From CAILZL01 sp035548495 (GTDB taxonomy: Bacteria > Pseudomonadota > Gammaproteobacteria > Steroidobacterales > Steroidobacteraceae): 64,000 bases of DNA. Position 1 is the first letter of the stretch; every line of letters begins with the position of its first letter. Under the pieces are notes generated by a model that saw nothing but the letters and a program-made list of their open reading frames with translations, made no database searches and was not told the DNA's origin. Location of the stretch: positions 1 through 64,000 of the forward strand of contig DASZSV010000017.1 of the NCBI GenBank assembly GCA_035548495.1, given 5' to 3'. The translations under genes were made by a program, and so were the position numbers. Below are positions 53,578 through 62,370 of the stretch, piece by piece.

Positions 53578-54951
53578 TCAATTGACGGAGAAGATCACGC
53601 TGTCATTGTGCTCCCACTGCACATATCGTGCGGATTGTGTGTCACTGGCGACAAAGTCCGCACTCACCCACCAATGGCCGACAGCCACCAATTGCTCGTC
53701 TGCAAAAATGAGCGGGATACGGCCACGCCACCACGGCAGCACATCGTTATCGTGCAACAATGTTTTCAGTTCACGATGAAAAGATTCCTGCGGCAGCCGC
53801 ATACGCTCACCACCACTGCGGAAAGCCACCCTCAATTGTGATGGCAATGCAGCGGCATTTAACGCAGCCGTCCGTGCCGATGACAGACTACCTCCGGCTG
53901 TCATGCGCAACGCGCCGAGATAAAATGGCAATGACAGTGGTTGCTGCCAGTTCCACGGCAGCGAATCATCCAGTTGTTCAGGCTGGTACGTTTTTTCCAG
54001 ATAAAGGCGGCCACGATACCGATGTACCGCATGAATGCCCCAACGCGAACATGGAACGCGATCATCCCCGCTGTTCAGCATGTCGTGTTCCAGCGAATGC
54101 AACACCCGGGTGGATGGCATCAACACCCCATTGTTTTGCAGCCAGCCACGAATCACAGCATGTCGCCGCGCCGCAGACCATCCACGCAGAAGTTCAACAT
54201 CCAGCGTGTTGTCCAAGCTCGTCGTCGTGAGATCACGCGCGACATATTCATCCAGCAATGATTGCGCTTCGCCCAGATGCCGGACGGATCGCGCGCCGGC
54301 CTCTGCGGCCGCAGGCCAGCGTTGCTTGAGCAGGGGAATCACTTCGTGACGCAGGAAGTTGCGGTCAAAGCGCGTTTGATCGTTGCTGGGATCGGTGACG
54401 TACCGCAGCCCCTGCTGCGCTGCCCATACTTGCAGTTCATCGCGGGTAAATTCGAGCAGGGGACGCGCATGCCATCCTGTAGCGAAACGCGTTAGCGCGG
54501 GCATCGCCGCAAGGCCATCGAGCCCGGCGCCGCGCATCAAGGCAATCAGGATGGTTTCAAGCTGATCATCGGCGTGATGTGCAGTCAGCAATACTTCATC
54601 CGGCTGCAATTCTGCTTGCAAAGCTGCATAACGTGCTTTGCGCGCAGCGGCTTCCGGACCCTGTTGCTTGATGTCATTGACATGCACCGTGAGTATTTTG
54701 CATGGCACCGACAATTGCGAACACCAGTCCGTACATTGCTGTGCCCAGCTTACCGCTGATGCCTGCAATTGATGATTGACATGAACCGCCCGCAACGACC
54801 AACGCGCTTCCGTGCGTAACATGGCGAGTGAATGCAGCAATACCATTGAATCCAGCCCGCCACTTAATGCAACGTATAGTCGTCGCGATGAAACTTTGTC
54901 GAGCAAAGGTTCGAGCAGTGACGACAGTTGTGGTGGCGAGAATCCGGACAT
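53578..54951 (-). CDS. tilS: tRNA(Ile)-lysidine synthetase
   Basis: TilS adds lysine to C34 of tRNA-Ile(CAU) so that it reads AUA. The 457-residue product from the ATG at 54951 has the PP-loop motif LSGGLDSMVLLH (SGGLDS at about 30-35), the segment HHADDQLETILIALMRGAGLDGL, and RPLLEFTRDELQ. The C-terminal TilS substrate-binding domains include the RSGGERMRLP region. A longer frame to 55014 overlaps accA and is unlikely. It follows accA by 40 bases, as in many gammaproteobacteria. Confidence 0.95.
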   Translation of the reverse strand: MSGFSPPQLSSLLEPLLDKVSSRRLYVALSGGLDSMVLLHSLAMLRTEARWSLRAVHVNHQLQASAVSWAQQCTDWCSQLSVPCKILTVHVNDIKQQGPEAAARKARYAALQAELQPDEVLLTAHHADDQLETILIALMRGAGLDGLAAMPALTRFATGWHARPLLEFTRDELQVWAAQQGLRYVTDPSNDQTRFDRNFLRHEVIPLLKQRWPAAAEAGARSVRHLGEAQSLLDEYVARDLTTTSLDNTLDVELLRGWSAARRHAVIRGWLQNNGVLMPSTRVLHSLEHDMLNSGDDRVPCSRWGIHAVHRYRGRLYLEKTYQPEQLDDSLPWNWQQPLSLPFYLGALRMTAGGSLSSARTAALNAAALPSQLRVAFRSGGERMRLPQESFHRELKTLLHDNDVLPWWRGRIPLIFADEQLVAVGHWWVSADFVASDTQSARYVQWEHNDSVIFSVN

Positions 54952-54991
54952 GCAGTTGCACACTGGCTGAACGACAGCCCGAAAAATCAGG

Positions 54992-55951
54992 TCAGCTTTC
55001 GGTGAATACACCAAAGCTGCGCAAACGTTTGTAACGTTTCTCCAGCACTTCTTCCATGGGATGACGTTCCAGATCGCTGAGATGACGGGTTATGCCGGTC
55101 TTCAGAGTCTCCGCCATTGCCACCGGATCGCGATGTGCGCCTCCCAGCGGTTCTCTCAGCACTTCGTCAACCAGATCCTGCTTGGCAAGACGTTCAGCGG
55201 TGAGTCCCATGGCGTCGGCGGCAAGTTCCTTCTTGTCAGCGCTCTTCCACAAGATGGAGGCGCAGCCTTCCGGGGAAATCACCGAATACACACTGAATTG
55301 CAGCATCAGCAAGCGATCGCATACGCCAATGGCCAGCGCACCGCCCGAGCCGCCTTCGCCAATCACCACACTGATGGTCGGCACCTTGAGTTCAGACATG
55401 ATGAATAGACAGCGCGCAATGGCTTCACTCTGCCCGCGTTCTTCCGAACCCACGCCGGGATATGCCCCCGGTGTGTCAATCAGCGTGATCAACGGCATCT
55501 GGAATTTTTCAGCCAGTTGCATCAAGCGTTGCGCCTTGCGATAGCCTTCGGGCTTGGGCATGCCATAGTTGCGGCGCACACGCTCCTTGGTATCGCGGCC
55601 TTTTTGCTGGCCAATCACCATCACGGGCTTGCCATCGAGACGAGCGATGCCGCCAACAATGGCGGCATCATCAGCATACATGCGATCGCCATGCAGCTCG
55701 TTGAAGTCGGTGAAGATCATGTTGATGTAATCCAGCGCATACGGCCGCTGCGGATGCCGGGCAAGTTGAGTGACCTGCCACGGCGTGAGATTGGCAAAAA
55801 TGCTGATGGTCAGCGCACGGCTCTTGGCGCGCAGACGCGCAATTTCTTCCGCCAGACTGATTTCGGCGTCGTTGGTGACAAATTTCAATTCATCGATCTT
55901 GGCTTCGAGTTCGGCAATGGGCTGCTCGAACTCCAGGAAATTCATGGCCAT
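54992..55951 (-). CDS. accA: Acetyl-CoA carboxylase carboxyltransferase subunit alpha
   Basis: AccA pairs with AccD to transfer carboxyl from biotin to acetyl-CoA, the committed step of fatty acid synthesis. The 319-residue length is typical. Motifs are MNFLEFEQPIAELEAKI at the N terminus, the crotonase-fold core GGIARLDGKPVMVIGQQKGRD, and DTPGAYPGVGSEERGQSEAIA. The GEGGSGGALAIGVCDRLLML oxyanion region follows. The ATG at 55951 follows GAGAG. It heads the accA-tilS leftward group. Confidence 0.96.
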   Translation of the reverse strand: MAMNFLEFEQPIAELEAKIDELKFVTNDAEISLAEEIARLRAKSRALTISIFANLTPWQVTQLARHPQRPYALDYINMIFTDFNELHGDRMYADDAAIVGGIARLDGKPVMVIGQQKGRDTKERVRRNYGMPKPEGYRKAQRLMQLAEKFQMPLITLIDTPGAYPGVGSEERGQSEAIARCLFIMSELKVPTISVVIGEGGSGGALAIGVCDRLLMLQFSVYSVISPEGCASILWKSADKKELAADAMGLTAERLAKQDLVDEVLREPLGGAHRDPVAMAETLKTGITRHLSDLERHPMEEVLEKRYKRLRSFGVFTES

Positions 55952-56079
55952 AAGCTCTCAAGTCCGGAAAAACAGGGCGAGACAATAGCGAAGAACGGCC
56001 AATATCGCCAGAGTTTGCGGCCGTCGTGGTGATCAACTGATCAATTATTGACCGAATTACCGATCCAGGCATTAGCCAC

Positions 56080-57162
56080 TCATGGCTGGCCGGTCTGATC
56101 GAACCCGAGCTGCTTTTTAATTTTTTCGTTGGAAACCAGGCTTACACCGTTCACATCCAGACGCCACTTGTCCATGTATTGCAGCGGCCTGACCAAGTTG
56201 ACGCCTTGCGCAGCGAGCAGGGTCTCCAGTTCGGGGTCCGACCATTTGTATGGCACACCTTTCAGGAATGGATACCACAAGCCATCCCAATGCACAGGCA
56301 GGTATGCTTTTGGCCTGGCAATCGGCAACACGAGTTGCGCTACAGGAACCCCACCCGTTGCAATCCACAGATCAACGGCTTCAACGCCCGCTGATTTCAT
56401 TGCAAGCCGTAAGTTTTCCAGTGGCGCACCATAGTTCACGCCATTGATCACAACAGGCTGATCAATATCCGCAAAACCTGCGGAATCGGTGAACAACCAG
56501 CTAAAGCGGCCCTGCTTTCCATCGACAACAAACAGATATGCGCGACTGCCGCCGCCATTGGGAAAGTCCTCGGCAACACCCGCAAGCAGCGCGCCAGCCG
56601 AGTCCGGATGCGGCGGCTCTGACAGTTCGACAGGATCGTGTTGTTCGGGATTGTCTTTGGAATTGCCGCTGTGATTCCAGCGAATCACATACATGGCAAT
56701 GCCTTTCGCCAGTTCAAATTTTTCTCCGCCATACACGCTGGTACAACGCGCAGCCGGAATCTTCTGCGCCTGTGCCTGAAGGCAGGTCGTCGGCGCACCA
56801 ATGATCCGCGCATGCGTCAGCAATGACCACGTGGCGGTATCGAACGAATGATCAAAATGACTATGTCCGGTAAGCAGCAAGTTGACAGCATGCTTGCCGC
56901 CCAGCGCGTACATCACTTGTTTGACTGCCAGAACATCAGAACGAAATGGCACATGCGTATTCTTGTAACCGCCACCACCGCCATAAAAATTGCTCTCGGG
57001 AAGGCGAGTAAAGTAACCATCGGCGAGTATTCGCTGATCACCAACTTCGAAATACATATTGGTGATGGACATCCAGGTGAGATCAACATGATCAGGCGTC
57101 GCGGCGTGAAGATTCACACTGCAACATGACAATAACACCAGCAACATGCGGCAAATTTTCAT
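56080..57162 (-). CDS. Secreted metallo-beta-lactamase-fold hydrolase
   Basis: The 360-residue product has a signal peptide (about 1-20, ending VNLHA) and the metal motif LLLTGHSHFDHSFD (His100, His102, Asp104, His105). Later metal-site segments are NHSGNSKDNP-like and LPVHWDGLWYP (about 290-305). It is probably periplasmic and binds one or two zinc ions. The substrate cannot be predicted; UlaG/lactonase-like or beta-lactamase-like activities are possible. It lies 10 bases after the GNAT gene on the same strand. Confidence 0.85.
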   Translation of the reverse strand: MKICRMLLVLLSCCSVNLHAATPDHVDLTWMSITNMYFEVGDQRILADGYFTRLPESNFYGGGGGYKNTHVPFRSDVLAVKQVMYALGGKHAVNLLLTGHSHFDHSFDTATWSLLTHARIIGAPTTCLQAQAQKIPAARCTSVYGGEKFELAKGIAMYVIRWNHSGNSKDNPEQHDPVELSEPPHPDSAGALLAGVAEDFPNGGGSRAYLFVVDGKQGRFSWLFTDSAGFADIDQPVVINGVNYGAPLENLRLAMKSAGVEAVDLWIATGGVPVAQLVLPIARPKAYLPVHWDGLWYPFLKGVPYKWSDPELETLLAAQGVNLVRPLQYMDKWRLDVNGVSLVSNEKIKKQLGFDQTGQP

Positions 57163-57172
57163 GGCGCCACTT

Positions 57173-57583
57173 TTATTTCAATTCGGTGCGAGTACCAATT
57201 ATCCATGCAGACTCATGTTTGTTGAAGCCAATTTTTGGATAGTAATTAACAGCTTTTGGCGCAGCCAGCAATATAAGGCTGGCGCGCTCATGCAAGCGTA
57301 ATTGCGTCTGGCGTATCAGCTCTTTGCCGATGCCCTGATGCTGGTAGGCTTCATCCACCGCGAGATCGGAAAGATAACAACAATAGGCAAAATCAGTCAC
57401 TGAACGCGCAACACCCACCAGCTTTTCACCATCCCACGCGGTGCATGTGAGGTTGGCGTTCTTCAGCATGTCAGCAATGCGCGGAACATCATCCACAGGA
57501 CGGCGCACACCCAATGTCGAGCGGTTGAGTACGTCGATAAATTGTTCGGCGGAGATAGAGCGATCAGAGCTGTAGGTGATCAT
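57173..57583 (-). CDS. GNAT-family N-acetyltransferase
   Basis: The 136-residue product has the GNAT fold signature: DLAVDEAYQHQGIGKELIRQ, with QHQGIG forming the acetyl-CoA pyrophosphate loop, and YYPKIGFNKHESAW near the C terminus. The ATG at 57583 is preferred because upstream residues in the longer frame cross a palindrome and are not family-like. The substrate is unknown. It lies directly upstream of the metallo-hydrolase and probably shares its transcript. Confidence 0.88.
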   Translation of the reverse strand: MITYSSDRSISAEQFIDVLNRSTLGVRRPVDDVPRIADMLKNANLTCTAWDGEKLVGVARSVTDFAYCCYLSDLAVDEAYQHQGIGKELIRQTQLRLHERASLILLAAPKAVNYYPKIGFNKHESAWIIGTRTELK

Positions 57584-57617
57584 GATTTGCAGTCGCGTCG
57601 CGACTTCCCTGAAATAA

Positions 57618-57644
57618 GTTTCAATTTGTATAACAAATTGAAAC
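57618..57644. promoter_or_regulatory. Perfect 27-bp palindrome upstream of the GNAT gene
   Basis: The arms gtttcaatttgt (57618-57629) and acaaattgaaac (57633-57644) are exact reverse complements around ata. It is 34 bases upstream of the GNAT start, within a likely promoter region. It fits an operator for a TetR- or MarR-type dimer. No regulator gene is adjacent. Confidence 0.5.
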
Positions 57645-57714
57645 GTCAAGCGGAAGATGGGAAAACCAATATCGAAGGAAAGTAAGCGCTCGCCAGGCTC
57701 GCTCCCTGATGTCA

Positions 57715-57750
57715 TTTACTTTTTCTTTGCCAATCCAAAGAAAAAGTAAA
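57715..57750 (-). terminator. 15-bp A/T-rich hairpin downstream of tRNA-Val
   Basis: The arms 57715-57729 and 57736-57750 are perfect 15-base reverse complements (core cttttt/aaaaag) with a ccaatc loop. Read leftward it lies 14 bases after the tRNA-Val CCA end. It may terminate the tRNA transcript or be a dispersed repeat; stem stability is low because it is A/T-rich. Confidence 0.5.
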
Positions 57751-57764
57751 ACAAAAAGAAAGAT

Positions 57765-57839
57765 TGGTGGGCGCGACAGGGTTCGAACCTGTGACCCCTA
57801 CCATGTCAAGGTAGTGCTCTACCACTGAGCTACGCGCCC
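57765..57839 (-). tRNA. tRNA-Val (anticodon GAC)
   Basis: Read on the minus strand, the sequence folds as a complete cloverleaf. The 7-bp acceptor stem is gggcgcg/cgcgccc, the D arm is gctcagtggtagagc, and the anticodon stem is ctacc/ggtag. The loop TTGACAT gives anticodon GAC, the T arm contains ttcgaac, and discriminator A plus CCA is encoded. It reads GUC (and GUU) valine codons. It is a single tRNA gene, not a cluster. tRNA genes are common integration targets, but no integrase is seen beside this one. Confidence 0.97.
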
Positions 57840-57914
57840 TTCATCATGAAGGTACCGGCACCGGCCGGAAAAGGCGCGCAAGAATACCGTTGCGATGTGT
57901 CGCTGGCAAGAAAA

Positions 57915-58394
57915 TCAGCCTCTGCCGCGATAAGGGGCAACGCCCTGCTCCGGTATCCATACATTCACCGGCGGTTTGCCGGTTTGCCAGAACACATCTA
58001 TCGGTATGCCGCCGCGCGGATACCAGTAACCGCCGATGCGCAACCAGCGTGGCCTGATCAATCCCGCCAGCTTCATACCTATCGCCACAGTGCAATCCTC
58101 GTGAAAGGCGCCGTGGTTGCGAAAGGAGGCGAGATACAATTTCAGCGATTTGCTTTCAATCAGCCAGCGATGCGGCACATAATCAATCATCAAATAGGCG
58201 AAATCGGGTTGTCCGGTGATGGGACACAATGACGTAAACTCCGGCGCAGTAAAGCGTGCCAGATAGTGCTGTGACGGATGCGGATTCGGCACTCGCTCCA
58301 GCACCGCCCGTTCCGGTGATTGAGGCAACGAAACGTTGCGGCCCAACTGCGTTAACGCGTTGGCGCGCGATACGGATTTTTTGGCTTTGGGCAT
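57915..58394 (-). CDS. queF: NADPH-dependent 7-cyano-7-deazaguanine reductase
   Basis: QueF reduces preQ0 to preQ1 for queuosine tRNA modification. This is the short unimodular class (159 residues). The active-site Cys57 and Asp64 are in TSLCPITGQPDFAYLMI, and the substrate glutamate is in LIESKSLKLYLASFRNHGAFHEDC with the NADPH-binding lysine/arginine region. It is divergent from the histidine kinase gene at 58457; I found no preQ1 riboswitch pattern in the 62-base gap. Confidence 0.95.
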   Translation of the reverse strand: MPKAKKSVSRANALTQLGRNVSLPQSPERAVLERVPNPHPSQHYLARFTAPEFTSLCPITGQPDFAYLMIDYVPHRWLIESKSLKLYLASFRNHGAFHEDCTVAIGMKLAGLIRPRWLRIGGYWYPRGGIPIDVFWQTGKPPVNVWIPEQGVAPYRGRG

Positions 58395-58456
58395 TTCACT
58401 TTTTCCTGACTAACTGCATGCATGATGCCATGTGTTGCACAGAATAAAAGGCCGAC

Positions 58457-59182
58457 ATGAACAACGATGCGGAACTGACAGCCTTGCGTGCGCAGGTAGA
58501 AGCGTTGCAACTGGAACAGCAGTTGCTGCTGTACACCGCAACCCATGATTTGCGCACACCCGTCATGACCATACTCGGCTTCGCCGACATGCTGCTGGCA
58601 GACTGGAACAATGCCGGCAACCAGGCACACGCGCGGCAGTACCTGGAACGCATCCGCAATGCTGCATCCCGTCAAAGCGGTATCATCGGAAAACTGGAAC
58701 ACATCGTCGCACTCAATCGTCAATCGTTGCAGCCACAACGGATTGATATCGGCGCGACATTCAGCGCGCTCGCGCAAGCCATGATCGACCCTGGAACCAG
58801 CATCAGCGTGAATGTTACGGCCTCCAGCAGCATCGTCGGCGATCCGCAAATGCTGGAAATTGCAATCAGCAACCTGCTCGCCAACGCCATTGCGTTGGCA
58901 AAAAGCGCCAGCGCGCCGGAAATAGAATTTGGCGCCAGCTTTGCAAACTCGTCTCCTGTTTTCCACATTCGCAACAACGGTACGGGCTTTGATCTCGGCA
59001 CCGATCAAACCCTGCTCGCCCTGTTCCGCCGTTTGCAGTCAGGCAGTGAATTTGCCGGTGCTGGCATCGGCCTGTTGATTGCAACCGCCATTGTGCATCG
59101 CCACGGCGGCAAACTGTGGATCGACTCCTCGTCCGCAAATGGCATCACAGTGTTTTTTTGCCTCCCGCAATCCCCGGTATGA
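58457..59182 (+). CDS. Soluble orphan histidine kinase
   Basis: The 241-residue protein has no membrane segment or sensor domain. Residues 1-25 form a short coiled coil, then the HisKA dimerisation domain with phospho-His30 (YTATHDLRTPVMTILGF). The HATPase domain has N box NLLANAIAL (about 137-145), G1 NNGTGFD and G2 GAGIGLLIATAIVHRHGGKL. All catalytic boxes look intact. No response regulator is adjacent, so its partner is elsewhere. It resembles cytosolic kinases that receive signals through protein partners. Confidence 0.87.
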   Translation: MNNDAELTALRAQVEALQLEQQLLLYTATHDLRTPVMTILGFADMLLADWNNAGNQAHARQYLERIRNAASRQSGIIGKLEHIVALNRQSLQPQRIDIGATFSALAQAMIDPGTSISVNVTASSSIVGDPQMLEIAISNLLANAIALAKSASAPEIEFGASFANSSPVFHIRNNGTGFDLGTDQTLLALFRRLQSGSEFAGAGIGLLIATAIVHRHGGKLWIDSSSANGITVFFCLPQSPV

Positions 59183-59293
59183 CTATTCTGTCTGACAATT
59201 CATCCGGCTGAAGAAATTACCAGTTGTTAACATTCACGATGCATGACAATCTTGCGTCATCTGTCATTCACCATAAATACTCGCGGGGAGACC

Positions 59294-60358
59294 ATGAAAT
59301 TTCCAAAGCTGCTATTGGGAAGCGTTCTTTATCTGACATTCGGTATAGTGTGTGTCTACGCACAAGCCCCTTCGAATCCGGGCGCTCAATCTCAGGGCGA
59401 ACCATCAGGCTGGGGTTCTTCTGCAAACAACGGTGCTGCGCCGATACAGGAGCAGATGAAGCAACTTGGCGACTATCTGGATACAGCCAGAGCTTTCAAC
59501 CGCAAAGACATCAAGCAAGCACCTGAAAAAGATGTAGTAATTAAAAGAGCAGGCGAAATCCTCAACGTACTCAACATTCCGTGCCAGATTAAAAATGCCG
59601 AACTGGTTGGTCAGAATACCGATAAAGGTCACGGCAAGGTATATCAAACCAATACCTACGAAATTGCCTGCACCAACAACATGGGTTACTTTGTTATTGC
59701 CAAGGCACGTTTTAAGCAGACAACAGGCAAGCTTGATGCACCGTCTGCGGCGGAATCCAATGCAATCACCTGTTTTTCGGCAGAAGGACTGCGAGTCAAT
59801 GATGAATCCAATGGCGTCAAATCGGATTTCTATTGCCAGTTACCCGAGAATGGCGGCGGCGATATCAAAAAGATGGGAGAAACGCTGTTAGCCGAGGCTG
59901 GTACACAGTGCAGCATTTCAAAATTAGCCTGGTTTGGCGTGGATAACAAAAACAAGATTGAGTACGACGAAGCTGCTTGCGATGATGGCACGGGATACCT
60001 TCTGCAAACTCCATTGGCCGGGGGTACGATCAAGCCAACTGCCATAAGCTGTGTTGATGCGGCACAAAAAGGTCTTGATTGCAAAATGACACCAGTGATC
60101 AAGCCGCCAACACTTGAAACGTTCAAGGACTATCTGGCACACACGGATATCAATTGCAAAATTGACAATTACGACCAGATTAAGGTGCTTGGCAAGGAGA
60201 GCTTGAAACAACGTTATGTTGTCGAATTCAAATGTCCGCAGCAACCGAAAGGACTGGTTGCCTTTATTCCCCTGGAAGGCAATGCCAACAAGTTTGAGAC
60301 CGTTGATTGCGTTGAGATCAAAAAACACGGGGTGGCTTGCAAGTTGAATACAAATTAG
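59294..60358 (+). CDS. Secreted protein with three four-cysteine repeats
   Basis: The 354-residue product starts at the ATG at 59294 after GGGGAG and has a signal peptide (about 1-23, ending CVYAQ). After an N-terminal helical region, three units of about 75-85 residues each carry four cysteines. The units have CQI ... YEIACTN ... ITCF ... YCQL; CSI ... EAACDD ... ISCV ... LDCKM; and CKI ... VEFKCPQ ... VDCV ... VACKL. In each, the last pair is about 10 residues apart. It is probably disulfide-bonded in the periplasm. The family is not recognised. Confidence 0.8.
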   Translation: MKFPKLLLGSVLYLTFGIVCVYAQAPSNPGAQSQGEPSGWGSSANNGAAPIQEQMKQLGDYLDTARAFNRKDIKQAPEKDVVIKRAGEILNVLNIPCQIKNAELVGQNTDKGHGKVYQTNTYEIACTNNMGYFVIAKARFKQTTGKLDAPSAAESNAITCFSAEGLRVNDESNGVKSDFYCQLPENGGGDIKKMGETLLAEAGTQCSISKLAWFGVDNKNKIEYDEAACDDGTGYLLQTPLAGGTIKPTAISCVDAAQKGLDCKMTPVIKPPTLETFKDYLAHTDINCKIDNYDQIKVLGKESLKQRYVVEFKCPQQPKGLVAFIPLEGNANKFETVDCVEIKKHGVACKLNTN

Positions 60359-60367
60359 AAAGGGGGA

Positions 60368-60412
60368 ATGACGACACTATTGGCGATCAATTTGGCAAAC
60401 ACAACAAATTGA
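60368..60412 (+). other. Possible 14-codon coupling mini-ORF before the DUF6445-like gene
   Basis: An ATG at 60368 follows an excellent AAAGGGGG ribosome site at close spacing. It opens a 14-codon frame (MTTLLAINLANTTN) whose TGA at 60410-60412 ends 2 bases before the next ATG at 60415, which itself lacks a ribosome site. This layout suits termination-reinitiation coupling, but coincidence cannot be excluded. Confidence 0.4.
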
Positions 60413-60414
60413 AA

Positions 60415-61134
60415 ATGAAGGCTCCGCAAAAAGGCGCTTTTGATGTCAAAGTGGATTACATAGGAAGTTCACGACAACCTGTTGTCGTTATTGATGACTT
60501 CCTGGCCGAACCTGGCTTCTGGGTGGAATATGCTGCAACGCAAGTCGCATACCACTCAGATGCCAGTTACTATCCGGGCATTCGCGGCCCCGCCCCCAGG
60601 GAATATGGAAATTGTCTGTATGATTTTCTGGGCGAACTGGTACACAAGGTCTTCGAGTGGAATTGTGATCCGGAAATAACAGCCTGCACTTTTTCATTGA
60701 TGACAACCCGTCCGGAAGATCTTCGTCCAAATCAAAGGGTGCCACATGTAGACTTCACTCATCTGAATGGGTTGGCAGTATTGCATTACTTGTGCACTCC
60801 AAAACACGGTGGAACCGCGTTTTACCGACATCGCAGCACAGGCTACGAAATGATCCTTGACAACAACGTGCATGATTTCGTGAATACGATCAACGCTGAA
60901 GCGCGCTTCATGGGAGCGCCGCCACCGAAATACTTTGATGGCAGCACACCGCAGTTTGAATGCATCGCCTCTTATCCGGCGGTATTCAACCGCGTGCTCA
61001 TTTACCGGGGTTCAATTCTGCATTCCGGCGTGGTTGCTGAAGGTTTCTCACCAGACCCTAATCCACGTACCGGACGGCTGACAGTCAATACGTTCTTCAG
61101 GAAATCCAAACCAGCAGTTGCACGGCCGGTTTGA
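60415..61134 (+). CDS. DUF6445-like putative Fe(II)/2-oxoglutarate-type oxygenase
   Basis: The 239-residue protein matches the DUF6445 pattern: VVVIDDFLAEPGFWVEYA near the N terminus, and a jelly-roll core. An HxD-type metal motif PHVDFTHLNGLAVLHYL, the distal histidine YRGSILHSGVV, and an arginine in GRLTVNTFFR follow. Together these fit a non-heme iron dioxygenase fold. The substrate is unknown. The open frame starts earlier (60337) inside the preceding gene; the ATG at 60415 is chosen. Members of this family often lie near TonB-dependent receptor or halogenase genes. Confidence 0.8.
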   Translation: MKAPQKGAFDVKVDYIGSSRQPVVVIDDFLAEPGFWVEYAATQVAYHSDASYYPGIRGPAPREYGNCLYDFLGELVHKVFEWNCDPEITACTFSLMTTRPEDLRPNQRVPHVDFTHLNGLAVLHYLCTPKHGGTAFYRHRSTGYEMILDNNVHDFVNTINAEARFMGAPPPKYFDGSTPQFECIASYPAVFNRVLIYRGSILHSGVVAEGFSPDPNPRTGRLTVNTFFRKSKPAVARPV

Positions 61135-61238
61135 CCACAATTACAACGACTTCGGTTACCATAAAGAACTTGTCTTACAATTTACTCGCCCCAATTATTC
61201 AGCTCCTAGTCTTTGCCTGAAAACCACGAGATACCAAG

Positions 61239-62288
61239 ATGAAGATCATGAAGAACCAACAAACGTGCCTGGCCGTGATTTCGTTGATGGTTCTTGCCAC
61301 CACCGCTGTTAACGCAGGGCAACCATCATCTTCATTCACTTCGGTTGGCGAGATAAAACAGTACTCTGCGGAACTCGCAAACATCATCAAACCGGGCGCC
61401 AGGGTTGAAAAGCTGACTGATGACAAATTCCAGTGGGCCGAAGGACCGGCATGGGTTCCCGGCACCAATGGCAACCCGGGCTATCTGCTGGCCGATGATG
61501 TACCGAAAAACATCATGTATCGCTGGGATGAGCAAGACGGTCTGAAGGTATTTCTGAAACCATCCGGACTCGAGGACGCTGATCCCGATGTATTCCGCGA
61601 GCCGGGCGCGAATGGATTGTTTGTTGAATCACCGCATAGCATCCTTTCAGCCGACAGCGGCAACCGGCGCATCACCCGCATTGACTTGATCAGCAGGAAA
61701 AAGACCGCTGTGGTCAGCACTTATCACGGCAAAAAATTCAACAGCCCTAACGATGTGATCAAAAGCAGCACAGGCATCATTTACTTCACCGATCCACCCT
61801 ATGGATTGAAGGACATGGACAAATCGCCGGCCAGGGAATTGAAGTTCAGCGGCGTGTATCGTGTTGCAACCGATGGCACAGTCAGCGTGATTGACGATTC
61901 ACTGCCCTTTCCCAATGGTATTGCGCTCTCACCCGACGAACATACCTTGTATGTTTCGGTATCCGATACCGCCAATCCGGTGTGGATGGCATACACACTG
62001 AACGATAAAGGCGTGGCCATCGCAAAACACGAATTCGCCAATGCCAGAGACCTTGCTGCTCAAGGTTTGCCGGGACTGCCTGACGGCATGAAAGTGGCCA
62101 ACGATGGCTATATTTTTGCCGCAGCACCCGGCGGCATATTGGTCATGAATCCCAAAGGCGAACGGCTGGGATTGATTTCCACCGGCACCACCGCTGCCAA
62201 TTGCGCCTTCGGCGATGATGGCAGTTCACTGTACATCACTTCAAACAATTTCCTCGCCCGTGTAAAACTTGCCATCAAGGCACGTTGA
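61239..62288 (+). CDS. Secreted SMP-30/gluconolactonase-like protein
   Basis: The 349-residue product has a signal peptide (about 5-26, ending TTAVNA) and a six-bladed propeller typical of the SMP-30/gluconolactonase/LRE-like region. Segments are FQWAEGPAWVPG (with the metal Glu), GNRRITRIDL, FNSPNDVIKSSTGIIYFTDPPYGL (Asn and Asp ligands) and FPNGIALSPDEHTLYV. LPDGMKVANDGYIFAAAPGGI also follows. It would hydrolyse a sugar or other lactone in the periplasm. It is followed immediately by an esterase gene. Confidence 0.9.
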   Translation: MKIMKNQQTCLAVISLMVLATTAVNAGQPSSSFTSVGEIKQYSAELANIIKPGARVEKLTDDKFQWAEGPAWVPGTNGNPGYLLADDVPKNIMYRWDEQDGLKVFLKPSGLEDADPDVFREPGANGLFVESPHSILSADSGNRRITRIDLISRKKTAVVSTYHGKKFNSPNDVIKSSTGIIYFTDPPYGLKDMDKSPARELKFSGVYRVATDGTVSVIDDSLPFPNGIALSPDEHTLYVSVSDTANPVWMAYTLNDKGVAIAKHEFANARDLAAQGLPGLPDGMKVANDGYIFAAAPGGILVMNPKGERLGLISTGTTAANCAFGDDGSSLYITSNNFLARVKLAIKAR

Positions 62289-62370
62289 CCACATTGACTT
62301 GCATGAATCGTGTTACCGGCGTGAATCCGCATTCATGCAATCCGTTTACAACACAACAGATGGAGCACCC

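Noticed and set aside
58395..58456. A preQ1 riboswitch before queF
   Set aside because: The short divergent gap lacks the compact pseudoknot pattern expected of a preQ1 aptamer.
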